Source: Jacaranda mimosifolia (Eukaryota > Streptophyta > Magnoliopsida > Lamiales > Bignoniaceae). Taken from it: a DNA stretch of 64,000 nt. Both the position numbers and the translations under genes were made by a program. The notes beneath the pieces were generated by a model. It had not been told where the DNA came from, made no database searches, and saw nothing but the letters and a program-made list of their open reading frames with translations. The stretch covers positions 24,595,001 through 24,659,000 of the forward strand of contig CM032128.1 of NCBI GenBank assembly GCA_018894105.1, given 5' to 3'. Shown piece by piece: positions 35,725-44,412 of the stretch; within the stretch, counting starts at the first letter, position 1, and each line of letters begins with the position of its first letter.

Positions 35725-35912
35725 GAAAGCTTCTCTAACAAATGAACCTAACCACTACTTATAAACAAAAGAATGGTACTGTGCGGACTTCAAAATTTTC
35801 GAATCCGCAACAGTGACCAACAGTAAAGTACTATTTACTTTACCGAAAGTCAAAAGTGAACAGTAATTTACTATTCACTTTAGAAAAGTGCACAGTGAAA
35901 ACACTATTGTTT
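35725..35912 (-). promoter_or_regulatory. Pararetrovirus promoter-like region, unit A
   Basis: On the minus strand a TATA-type TTTATAAGT lies at 35766-35758, so transcription would start near 35730. Upstream are three spaced repeats sharing AATAGT...ACTGT, with ACAGT cores on the plus strand at 35820, 35860 and 35892. They resemble enhancer units. The position between the last ORF and the leader is where Caulimoviridae keep the pregenomic RNA promoter. Initiation here would give a leader of about 0.65 kb ending at the primer-binding site. Confidence 0.65.
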
Positions 35913-35954
35913 TCCCTAGAAGCAACTATTTGCTTCACTAATCAATTACATCAA

Positions 35955-37451
35955 TTACAACTTATTCTGTTGCTCCATGTCAGCAATGAATTTCCTGACA
36001 GCTTCCTCAGAAGGAATATTATCCTCTGGATCTTGAGCTTCTTGAAAATCTTCAACTCTTGAAGCAGCTTTGGAGCTCATTGATTCACTCATTGATGCAG
36101 TTTCACTGGCGGAGTTATTTTCCTCAGTGTCTGAGCTATTTTCTTCAAACTGTTCCACTTGCTCTTGGACCATTTTGAAGACTTCATTCATCAAATCAGC
36201 CTTGGACATTTTTCCTTTGCGCCGACGAATTTTTTCAGAGGCTAGACCCAAAATTGACGATGCCTCCTTTTGTTGATCTTTTTCGAATTTTTCTTTGTAA
36301 ACCTGGGTCATTAAGTTTACATTATCAAGAGTCTCTTTTCCTTCAATTCGCTTTGTATTTTTATCGAACTGAAGCATCTTATTCCACCATTTGCAATAAT
36401 ATGTTCTTTGCAAACATGGATTGTTGAACTGATTTACCCCAACTTCTGGACACCATTTCCATATCCATGGGATACCAAATTCTGAATAAAATTGAAACGA
36501 GGCTCTATCACTATCCTCTTCCTGTAATAAGGACGGGGCATATTTTTTCCATTCCTCAAATCCCTTTCTGAATTGATCTGGTAGAATTTTTTCTGAGGGA
36601 CCGTGGAATTGCCACCAATCAAAGAACCAATTGGGAAGTCCATTATTGAAGACTTCTGGGCATACCTTAATAAACCAAGTATGCTTCCTCCTATTGTTTT
36701 CATATAACAATGCATTTGAAAATGCCTGGATATAATCCCAAAAGGTGTATTTAATTATACCCTGGTTAATGAATAATTCTTTCTCTTTTAATGAAGAGAT
36801 ACCCCATTCCTCAATTGAAATGATCTTTTTAATTATGATCCTACTATACGCGAAATTCATTTTTTCATGCGTACTAGCTTCATTGTGCTTGACCTCTGCA
36901 GAACCAGAGCTTATGAGTATATTCTCATAAAAAGACCTGTTCTTGTAAGAACCAGCAGGATATGATGCCACATCCAAATACCTCTGGAACAATTTCCAGG
37001 GCTGATCTCTCCATTTGAGATCGGACTTCTCAAGAACCAAAATTGGGTCCTTGGCAGATTTCTGCTCAAAGGTGACAAGGCTATCCTCATCAACCACGGT
37101 TTCAATATAAGCAGCCACATTAACATAAGAAGGTCTTTTATTAGATCCTTCGGCTTGGGATTGGGTTTGGCTGGATGAAGAGCCAGAAGATTTATTTTCT
37201 TCTGCTGCTTTATTTTGCTGGAATTTCATAAATTCGGCTAGCAAATTTGGGTCTGTGAACATTGGATCACAAAAGAATTGGGGAAATTGGGTGGTTTGAC
37301 CAAAAGAACGGTCAGAAGAAGCTTCTATTAGCTTCATTTTGCCATGTTGTATTAATGGCGGCTTAGGAACATAAACATTTCTGCCTCTTCCTCTATTGGA
37401 AGAACCACGCCATCCTCCTCTATTGGAGAAAGGGGAATATCCAGCTTCCAT
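35955..37451 (-). CDS. Pararetrovirus third ORF, unknown function (498 aa), unit A
   Basis: Starts at ATG 37451, which overlaps the stop of the polyprotein frame (TAATG), an arrangement typical of termination-reinitiation. The N-terminus is Gly/Arg-rich (RGGWRG and NRGRGRN, residues 11-25), suggesting nucleic-acid binding. The middle (about 200-350) is rich in Trp and aromatics, with FFDWWQFHGP and IPWIWKW as the most distinctive blocks. A basic RRRKGK lies near residue 407. The C-terminal 70 residues are acidic and serine-rich. There is no zinc finger, protease or integrase motif. By position it corresponds to the last ORF of caulimoviruses, which encodes the translation transactivator and inclusion-body protein, but I see no sequence motif that supports that. 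Treat it as unassigned. Confidence 0.85.
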   Translation of the reverse strand: MEAGYSPFSNRGGWRGSSNRGRGRNVYVPKPPLIQHGKMKLIEASSDRSFGQTTQFPQFFCDPMFTDPNLLAEFMKFQQNKAAEENKSSGSSSSQTQSQAEGSNKRPSYVNVAAYIETVVDEDSLVTFEQKSAKDPILVLEKSDLKWRDQPWKLFQRYLDVASYPAGSYKNRSFYENILISSGSAEVKHNEASTHEKMNFAYSRIIIKKIISIEEWGISSLKEKELFINQGIIKYTFWDYIQAFSNALLYENNRRKHTWFIKVCPEVFNNGLPNWFFDWWQFHGPSEKILPDQFRKGFEEWKKYAPSLLQEEDSDRASFQFYSEFGIPWIWKWCPEVGVNQFNNPCLQRTYYCKWWNKMLQFDKNTKRIEGKETLDNVNLMTQVYKEKFEKDQQKEASSILGLASEKIRRRKGKMSKADLMNEVFKMVQEQVEQFEENSSDTEENNSASETASMSESMSSKAASRVEDFQEAQDPEDNIPSEEAVRKFIADMEQQNKL

Positions 37452-40400
37452 TAGCCCTGCAAGAATTCTCTTGTTAAGAAGTCAGGGAGATAATTCTCAT
37501 TCCCTTTTTTATAAACAATTTTAAAATCAAAAGGGGCTAAATAAGCTTGCCACCTCGCAAACATTTGCTTTGAAACATTATGTTTAAAATCTTTATTAAA
37601 CATGAATTGTGCAGCTTGACAATCAGTTTTTATAATAAAAAATTGATTATACAAGTCATCTTGAAATTTAAGAACACATTTTACTATAGCAAAAATTTCT
37701 TTGACTACAGTAGCATAATTAGACTGGCTTGAATTCCATTTACCAGAATAAAATCTAACAAGAATTTCCTGTTTATTACTAGGATTAACTTGTTTTAAAA
37801 TACCACCAAAACCAATATCAGATGCATCAGTTTCAATGATTTTTTCCCAATTAGGATTAGACAACATAAGGCAAGGCAATTCTTTAACCCTATTCTTAAT
37901 CCTAATTACAGATTGTGTGTGCTCATCATTCCAAGGCTTAGGCAATTTCTTAAGCCTATCATGTAAGCATGCAGTATCATCAGCAAGATTTTTATAATAA
38001 GGAGAAATGTAATTAAGACTCCCTAAAAACCTTTGCAATTGGGTTTTATCAAGAATGACATCAGGAAATTTAGATGCAAACTCAATACTCCTATCAATAG
38101 GTATGATATTACCTTTTTCAATAAAATGACCCAAAAATTTAATTTTGGTTTGACATAAAACCATTTTGGGTTTAGAAATGACCAGACCACTATTTATCAT
38201 GACCTGTTTAAACACATGCAAATGTTTAAAATGCATTTCTATATTATTAGAAAACACCAATATATCATCGATGTAAACAATTATGAAATCACTATAAGGA
38301 TTGAAGATATCATTCATAATTTTCTGGAATTCTGAAGGGGCATTCTTCAGACCAAAAGGCATAACATTCCATTCATATTGCCCAAAAGGAACATTGAAGG
38401 CAGTTTTAAACCTATCAGACTCAGCTATTTGAATCTGCCAATATCCAGATTTTAAATCAAATTTGGAAAAGATATTTGCACTGAATAATCTATCAAGCAA
38501 ATCTTTTTTATTGGGGATTGGGTACTTAATCCATTTTAAGGCTTTATTAAGAGGCTTATAATTAATGACCAATCTAAGTGCACCACGTTCTTGCTCACTG
38601 TGTTTATTCACATAGAATGCAGTGCAAGACCAAGCAGACTTGGTAGGTCTAATTAACCCTTTATGCAATAAAGACTCTATTTCTTTTTTGCAATAAACCA
38701 AAGTTTCACTATTCATTTGACACGGCCTAGCCTTAGTAGGGATACTACCATCAAATGAATCATCATAAGGCAAATCAACAATATGCTTCTTTCTATTCCA
38801 AAAAGCATTTGGATGATCATTGCAAACAGAAACAATTAAACCTGTTTCAATTAAAGCAATTTTTTCCTTTAATTTAGGATTTTGCAATTGTTCATCTATA
38901 TTAAGACTAACAATTTCTTCCTTAAGAAAATTAATTTGATTATTTTTATTAACAATAAAATCCTGAAGTTGATTCAGCATTCTGGAAAACGGTTCAGTTA
39001 TAAACTGAAAAGTTAAATCTTTACCATTAAAGACTCCAGAAAAACCTTTTTCATTAACCAATTTTAAAGGAAATATTTTCTTTAAAAAAGGTGTACCCAA
39101 AATTATTTGATTAGAAATATTTTTAACCAAAAGAAAACTCATTGGAATGCAACATTTATTTTTGCAAATAAAAGCATTGGGGAGTTTAAAACTTATATCT
39201 AGTTTTTCTCCATTAGCAGAACGAAGGACATGAGAAGTTTTCTCAAAATACCTAGTAGGTATTAAACCTTCCTGAATGCAATTTAAATCTGCACCACTGT
39301 CTACTAGTGCAGTAAATTCTTTTGAAAAGCTATTTCCAATTAAAAGCTTTATTTTAATTAACCATTTCTGAGAAGTAACTACCTCTAATTTAGATAAAAA
39401 ATCATCAGACAAATTATTAAACTGAAAATTATCAGGCACATCAAACATATCATTCAGTTTGAACAGAGATAAATTAGGCTTATTGGGGGAATTGGGGACA
39501 GGGAAAACAGGTAGAGAAGCAGGCAAAGAGGAAGGCACTATTTGCTTTCCTTGAGCAATCTCTATTTTCCTAATTCTATCCTCAAGAAATCTATTATTTC
39601 TTTTCAATTCATTAATCTCATTTTTAAGATTAATAACCTCTTTATTAAGGTCAACAATAGTAGTAGGTGAGCTATGCTTATTCCTACTTTCTAGCATTTT
39701 GTACACCTCTGTCATTGAGTATGGTTCATTATTACCACCTATCCTATTTTCATTAATAGAATTAGATGTACTAGGTTCATCACCTATGCTATCAATGATT
39801 TTAGATCTAAGAATTGGATCCTTAATCATTTTTAACAATTCAAAAGCGCTATTATCAGAAATAACATTAATAACACCTTCATTGAATTGTGCCATAATAT
39901 GATTGACATTCATATCAGATTCAGAACTACTATTTGCAGAATCAGAATCAGTAGAATTAACAGTTCCATCACAATCAGATTTCATGCAATTCAAAGCATT
40001 ATTTAAATCAGAGAATGCATGATCAGAATTATCTTCTTCATCAGAAGATTCAAGCATCAATTTGCACAAAACATCCTTGATATTATCATCAATATCTAAG
40101 CTTCTAATTTTTTCTCTCATTTTACAATTATCAGCATAATGTCCTATTTTACCACATTTCCAACAGGCACCATGCTTTCTAAATTTTCTAAACATTTTTC
40201 TTTTATCAGAATCATGTTTATCTTTTCTCAATTTTTTCTTTTCCAATTTTTGAGAAGACCTAGCCCTATGTGACCTATGTCTACTCTTTTTATCAGGTTT
40301 GGATTTACCTTGTGGTTTATTATCAATTAGTTTAGGATTCTCCATCCCAAACTGACCACAGAATTGACCTAACTGTTGTTTTTCAGCTAAGTTATTCTTT

Positions 40401-41899
40401 TTTATTTGTTGGTTCAGTTTTATCTCATTGCATAAACCTAAACCTTCTTGGATGCAAGTTGCAATTAACTTACCATAAGTGCATTTGTCATAGTCTATAC
40501 TAGACTCATTCTGCCTAAGAGTTTTTCTAACCCTTTCCGCAAATAACGAAGGCAGACCATCTATAAATTTAGATTTCCAGTGGGTACTATTAACCTCTGG
40601 GAGTTCCATTACTCTAGACATAAAAGTATCCTTGTACCACCTAAATGAAGTGAGACTTTGACACTTTAAACCATTTAACAGGGTCCTAATATACTCATTA
40701 TTATTAGTCCACCTGCCAGTAAAATGCTCAATAATAGTAACAATTAAAGTATACACAGCATTTTGATTATCTGTGTTAGATGATCCTTCCTGTTCTAATT
40801 TAACAGCTCCTAGGATTTCATCTTTACAAGCACGGGTTAAATAATTATCCCACCAGCCTTTAATTTGACCAGTGAACCCAGCCACAATCATTTGGGCTAC
40901 ACTTCTGTCATCATTGCCATTATTCTTACAAATAGTAGAATACATAAGCATGCGATGAACAAGATTGTAAATATGACGTTCAGCAAAACCATCTAAATTC
41001 CATTCATAGATATGTTTGCCAGAAAACGAATTATTGGTAATTAGATCCTGTTCCTCATGCAAAACATCAATTGGGGAGGGACGAGGATAATAATAAGTCC
41101 TTAGCGTAGGCCTATCAGCATACCTAAGTTTATTAACTTCTTCATTAACCTGTTTAATATATGAACTATCATCTAGGTTATCATCAATTACCGAAATATT
41201 TAAATCAGAAAACTTTTTATTAATAAGTTTTTCTAATTCAGATAAATTCCTGAGTTTGAAATCATGGATCTCAGGGGGAGGTTGAATTGTTGGCATTGAA
41301 ATAATTTCAGTTACCGGGGTGATAGAAACAGATTTTTCCAAAATCATTTTCTTCATCTGATTAACCTGTTCTTCTAAATCACCTATCAATTTATTGGTTT
41401 TATTAACCTGGTTTAAAATTAAATTGAGCCTATTATCAAGCCCATACATACTCTCACCTAGCACATTAAGGTAAAGAGCAGCATAATTACCTTGTTTTAC
41501 CAAGTTATTAAGATGACCAATTGTGACATTAAACTGACCACCTTCCAACAATTTATTGAAAGCAGTAAAAGGAATTTCCTTAGATCCTTCAACATGAAAC
41601 GCGTCCTGGGGAGGGAAAATACATTTTTCTTTCCTACCAGAATCAAACACATAAGTTCTTTCCAGAACTGCAATATATGGTTCCACATAAGTTACCACAA
41701 ACCATGCAACAAAAGGCACTAATTGATTCTTTTCAGAAACGAATTTATAAAACTCTTCCTGAAAACCATTTTGTTGTTCTTTGGTAAAGCTTTCAAAAAA
41801 CCATTTTCTAAAAACTTCCCATCTTTCTTTAAGAAACTCAGTTTTTATTAACTGACGAGCATTTGAACCTTTTGAAAAATCTATTTTTTCTTGATTCAT
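37451..41899 (-). CDS. Pararetrovirus CP-protease-RT-RNase H polyprotein (1482 aa), unit A
   Basis: Starts at ATG 41899, 12 bases after the movement-protein stop. Residues 1 to about 570 form the capsid-like part with helical charged stretches. A CCHC zinc knuckle (CWKCGKIGHYADNC) is at 579-592, preceded by a Lys/Arg-rich segment. An acidic serine-rich region and a coiled-coil stretch follow, then the aspartic protease with VDSGADLNC (catalytic D867). The RT has RLVINYKPLN, FDLKSGYWQI and YIDD at 1209-1212. The RNase H has ETDAS (D1358) and ends with NYLPDFLTREF. The frame stops right after RNase H, so integrase is absent, as in pararetroviruses. All visible catalytic residues are present. 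It is a very long open frame for an endogenous copy, consistent with recent integration. Confidence 0.95.
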   Translation of the reverse strand: MNQEKIDFSKGSNARQLIKTEFLKERWEVFRKWFFESFTKEQQNGFQEEFYKFVSEKNQLVPFVAWFVVTYVEPYIAVLERTYVFDSGRKEKCIFPPQDAFHVEGSKEIPFTAFNKLLEGGQFNVTIGHLNNLVKQGNYAALYLNVLGESMYGLDNRLNLILNQVNKTNKLIGDLEEQVNQMKKMILEKSVSITPVTEIISMPTIQPPPEIHDFKLRNLSELEKLINKKFSDLNISVIDDNLDDSSYIKQVNEEVNKLRYADRPTLRTYYYPRPSPIDVLHEEQDLITNNSFSGKHIYEWNLDGFAERHIYNLVHRMLMYSTICKNNGNDDRSVAQMIVAGFTGQIKGWWDNYLTRACKDEILGAVKLEQEGSSNTDNQNAVYTLIVTIIEHFTGRWTNNNEYIRTLLNGLKCQSLTSFRWYKDTFMSRVMELPEVNSTHWKSKFIDGLPSLFAERVRKTLRQNESSIDYDKCTYGKLIATCIQEGLGLCNEIKLNQQIKKNNLAEKQQLGQFCGQFGMENPKLIDNKPQGKSKPDKKSRHRSHRARSSQKLEKKKLRKDKHDSDKRKMFRKFRKHGACWKCGKIGHYADNCKMREKIRSLDIDDNIKDVLCKLMLESSDEEDNSDHAFSDLNNALNCMKSDCDGTVNSTDSDSANSSSESDMNVNHIMAQFNEGVINVISDNSAFELLKMIKDPILRSKIIDSIGDEPSTSNSINENRIGGNNEPYSMTEVYKMLESRNKHSSPTTIVDLNKEVINLKNEINELKRNNRFLEDRIRKIEIAQGKQIVPSSLPASLPVFPVPNSPNKPNLSLFKLNDMFDVPDNFQFNNLSDDFLSKLEVVTSQKWLIKIKLLIGNSFSKEFTALVDSGADLNCIQEGLIPTRYFEKTSHVLRSANGEKLDISFKLPNAFICKNKCCIPMSFLLVKNISNQIILGTPFLKKIFPLKLVNEKGFSGVFNGKDLTFQFITEPFSRMLNQLQDFIVNKNNQINFLKEEIVSLNIDEQLQNPKLKEKIALIETGLIVSVCNDHPNAFWNRKKHIVDLPYDDSFDGSIPTKARPCQMNSETLVYCKKEIESLLHKGLIRPTKSAWSCTAFYVNKHSEQERGALRLVINYKPLNKALKWIKYPIPNKKDLLDRLFSANIFSKFDLKSGYWQIQIAESDRFKTAFNVPFGQYEWNVMPFGLKNAPSEFQKIMNDIFNPYSDFIIVYIDDILVFSNNIEMHFKHLHVFKQVMINSGLVISKPKMVLCQTKIKFLGHFIEKGNIIPIDRSIEFASKFPDVILDKTQLQRFLGSLNYISPYYKNLADDTACLHDRLKKLPKPWNDEHTQSVIRIKNRVKELPCLMLSNPNWEKIIETDASDIGFGGILKQVNPSNKQEILVRFYSGKWNSSQSNYATVVKEIFAIVKCVLKFQDDLYNQFFIIKTDCQAAQFMFNKDFKHNVSKQMFARWQAYLAPFDFKIVYKKGNENYLPDFLTREFLQG

Positions 41900-41911
41900 T
41901 TAAAACAATTT

Positions 41912-43069
41912 TTAAACGCGAGTATTTCTCACAGAAAAGTCCATTTCAGACTCAGTAAGTTCAACAGACTCATCGCTATTATTACGAGGAATACCATGAA
42001 CAATGTTATTAGGAGAAATTTTTAATTTTTCAAATCTAGTTTCCAGATTATTATCTGACCTAGATTCATTAACTCTAGATGTAGACGCTCTAGTTATATT
42101 AGGCGATTCTACAACATAATCAATTGGATCAAACACAGAAAAAGAAGATCGATTGGATCTTGACACATTGTGTGCAGTGTGTGCAGTGCGATCAATTGGT
42201 TTGAATTGAATAGAAACATCACCATCGGGCGTTTGAACTATTCTATCAATATCAGTCTGAATAACAGGCTGAACTGGAACAACATTTTCCATTAACCAAT
42301 TATTAGGAAACTGAATTTCATTCCATTTAATTGGTTTCCTAGTTGTAATCTGAGACTTATTAAAATTAGATTCAATTAGAATAGTCTCATTTTTATCCAA
42401 ATTCATAACCTTACACATTGGATTTAATGTAAAGCAAGGTTTAAAATAAACACGGTAACAAACACACATTACATCAGTACCGGGCATATAATTAAATCCA
42501 TGCAACTTAACATTTAAAGTTAAAGCATGTAAGATATTTTCATCCATAATTGAAAGTGCAAGATTAGGATAAACATTAAAATAGACTGGACCATGGGCCA
42601 AACTAGATTGAATAACACCCATGATTGATTTTTTCCAGTCAAGATTACGCGCATCGCGTAACACAGCAATAAAACTCTCTGGTAAATTGTCCAGAGTCAA
42701 GGGCTTAAAAGCAACTTGAATTAAACCGATATGCAAGAATTTAAACTCAGATCTATATCTTTCAATATCAGATCTGTGCAATAATTGTAAAGACATATCA
42801 TCTTTATGAATAGGAATAATTTCCTCAGTTGTTTTAACAACTTGTTTAAAACTTATCTTTTCAAAAGTGCCGAATTGATAAATTACCTTCGGATCCACTT
42901 TTGGAATGGTCCATTTATTTAATAAGTCCAAATTTTTTGGAAGATCTATTTCCTCCAGCTGTGAATTTTTAATTAAAGAGGATTTCCCTTTAAAAAAACT
43001 CATTTTAGGAAATAGTGTTAAATAAACAGTCAAAAGATGTTCTTCACAAAACCATGGCTCTGATACCAT
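41912..43069 (-). CDS. Pararetrovirus movement protein (30K superfamily, 385 aa), unit A
   Basis: The first long frame downstream of the leader. ATG 43069 is the first codon of the primer-binding sequence itself, so the N-terminal residues MVSEP are encoded by it. The central region (about residues 70-240) carries the caulimovirid 30K movement-protein pattern, with IGLIQVAFKPL, FIAVLRDARN and SSLAHGPVYFNVYPNL as the clearest blocks. In the family this protein forms tubules through plasmodesmata for cell-to-cell spread. The C-terminal 130 residues are hydrophilic and likely disordered. The second ATG (codon 23, MSFFKGK) is an alternative start that would clear the primer site. Protein sequence is identical in units A and B, although the DNA differs at a few silent sites. 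Confidence 0.9.
   Translation of the reverse strand: MVSEPWFCEEHLLTVYLTLFPKMSFFKGKSSLIKNSQLEEIDLPKNLDLLNKWTIPKVDPKVIYQFGTFEKISFKQVVKTTEEIIPIHKDDMSLQLLHRSDIERYRSEFKFLHIGLIQVAFKPLTLDNLPESFIAVLRDARNLDWKKSIMGVIQSSLAHGPVYFNVYPNLALSIMDENILHALTLNVKLHGFNYMPGTDVMCVCYRVYFKPCFTLNPMCKVMNLDKNETILIESNFNKSQITTRKPIKWNEIQFPNNWLMENVVPVQPVIQTDIDRIVQTPDGDVSIQFKPIDRTAHTAHNVSRSNRSSFSVFDPIDYVVESPNITRASTSRVNESRSDNNLETRFEKLKISPNNIVHGIPRNNSDESVELTESEMDFSVRNTRV
43055..43068 (-). promoter_or_regulatory. tRNA-Met primer-binding site, unit A
   Basis: The minus strand reads TGGTATCAGAGCCA. Its first 12 bases are the usual complement of the plant initiator tRNA-Met 3' end, the primer used by Caulimoviridae and many retroelements. 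It directly adjoins the terminal repeat and overlaps the movement-protein ATG. Confidence 0.9.
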
Positions 43070-43573
43070 TTTTGGGGCGGGATCTTATGAGGCAAGAATA
43101 ATCATTCGAAATACGGGCATAGATCAAAACCTTAAGTGTTCACGGATCTTTGACAACACGAAATAAACCGCCAAATCGGGAGAACTTTACCCAAGACTTT
43201 AACACAACTGACATAGATCTGTTCCGTCCAAAGCCCACAAACGCCTACCCCGGCTAACAAGGGCATACAAGGGACAACAGAGCTACTCAGTGGTCAAGGT
43301 ACTTAGAACCCGAAAGGGGAGAGATCCGGATAACAGCATCAGGGTAATGATTTATAAACGTAAATCGAAATCAAATGCCTACATCACAGTCCAAACTACT
43401 TGATTAACCATGATTTAAACAAACAACATCTTTATCATGTCTATTTAACACAGAACCCCTTAGCCTTGCATTAGGCTAGGGACAACCTTAATTAAAATAA
43501 AAAAAAGGGAAGAGGAATTACCTCTTCGGGCACCTCTCCGGACACCACGAACCGGACACCACGAACTGAAGAA
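43070..43573 (-). repeat. Pararetrovirus terminal repeat R2 (5' end of unit A), leader-like
   Basis: 504 bp. On the minus strand it runs from TTCTTCAGTTCG to CCCCAAAA, bordering the primer site. It contains several very short upstream ORFs. One (ATG-CAA-GGC-stop) sits in the loop region of a CCCTAGCCT/AGGCTAAGGG hairpin. Multiple short uORFs before a structured region are a feature of Caulimoviridae pregenomic leaders. Confidence 0.92.
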
Positions 43574-44077
43574 TTTTTGGGGCGGGATCTTATGAGGCAA
43601 GAATAATCATTCGAAATACGGGCATAGATCAAAACCTTAAGTGTTCACGGATCTTTGACAACACGAAATAAACCGCCAAATCGGGAGAACTTTACCCAAG
43701 ACTTTAACACAACTGACATAGATCTGTTCCGTCCAAAGCCCACAAACGCCTACCCCGGCTAACAAGGGCATACAAGGGACAACAGAGCTACTCAGTGGTC
43801 AAGGTACTTAGAACCCGAAAGGGGAGAGATCCGGATAACAGCATCAGGGTAATGATTTATAAACGTAAATCGAAATCAAATGCCTACATCACAGTCCAAA
43901 CTACTTGATTAACCATGATTTAAACAAACAACATCTTTATCATGTCTATTTAACACTGAACCCCTTAGCCTTGCATTAGGCTAGGGACAACCTTAATTAA
44001 AATAAAAAAAAGGAAGAGGAATTACCTCTTCGGGCACCTCACAGACACCACGAACCGGACACCACGAACTGAAGAAA
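43574..44077 (-). repeat. Pararetrovirus terminal repeat R3 (3' end of unit B)
   Basis: Directly adjoins R2. The junction read on the minus strand is CCCCAAAAA/TTCTTCAG, a repeat-end to repeat-start joint like that of a two-LTR circle or of two linear molecules ligated end to end. Confidence 0.92.
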
Positions 44078-44078
44078 A

Positions 44079-44094
44079 TTCTTCTTCTCTTCTT
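44079..44094 (-). promoter_or_regulatory. Polypurine tract, unit B
   Basis: The minus strand reads AAGAAGAGAAGAAGAA, 16 uninterrupted purines ending within a few bases of the start of the terminal repeat. This is where a plus-strand primer site would lie. Confidence 0.7.
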
Positions 44095-44184
44095 AAATTT
44101 ACAAATTTAAAACTATATTATTACAATGCAACTATTACAGAGATTTACAAAGCTTAAGAAAAATTTTAGAGAGTATGCGTGCGA

Positions 44185-44370
44185 AAGCTTCTCTAACAAA
44201 TGAACCTAACCACTACTTATAAACAAAAGAATGGTACTGTGCGGACTTCAAAATTTTCGAATCCGCAACAGTGACCAACAGTAAAGTACTATTTACTTTA
44301 CCGAAAGTCAAAAGTGAACAGTAATTTACTATTCACTTTAGAAAAGTGCACAGTGAAAACACTATTGTTT
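44185..44370 (-). promoter_or_regulatory. Pararetrovirus promoter-like region, unit B
   Basis: Same sequence as in unit A: TTTATAAGT on the minus strand at 44224-44216 and three AATAGT...ACTGT repeats upstream. In this tandem arrangement it points through R3 and R2 into the coding region of unit A, so it could drive unit A with a doubled leader. Confidence 0.6.
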
Positions 44371-44412
44371 TCCCTAGAAGCAACTATTTGCTTCACTAAT
44401 CAATTACATCAA

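Larger units (their letters stand above)
35120..43573 (-). mobile_element. Endogenous pararetrovirus (Caulimoviridae-type), unit A, full coding set
   Basis: Read on the minus strand the order is: terminal repeat (43573-43070), tRNA-Met primer site, movement protein, CP-PR-RT-RNase H polyprotein, third ORF, promoter-like region, purine tract, terminal repeat (35621-35120). Total 8454 bp. All three long frames are open. There is no integrase. The movement protein and the lack of integrase place it with the Caulimoviridae, not with LTR retrotransposons. The gene split (MP alone, then CP-PR-RT-RH together, then an extra ORF) does not match the caulimovirus or badnavirus layouts, and I cannot assign a genus. 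Termini lack TG..CA and no convincing target duplication is seen. Endogenous petunia vein clearing virus copies with quasi-LTRs are a known parallel. Confidence 0.9.

Noticed and set aside
36070..36276. Plus-strand frames inside the pararetrovirus genes (also at 39699, 41492, 44528, 47345, 49138)
   Set aside because: They are antisense shadows of the long minus-strand viral frames and recur only because the units are near-identical.
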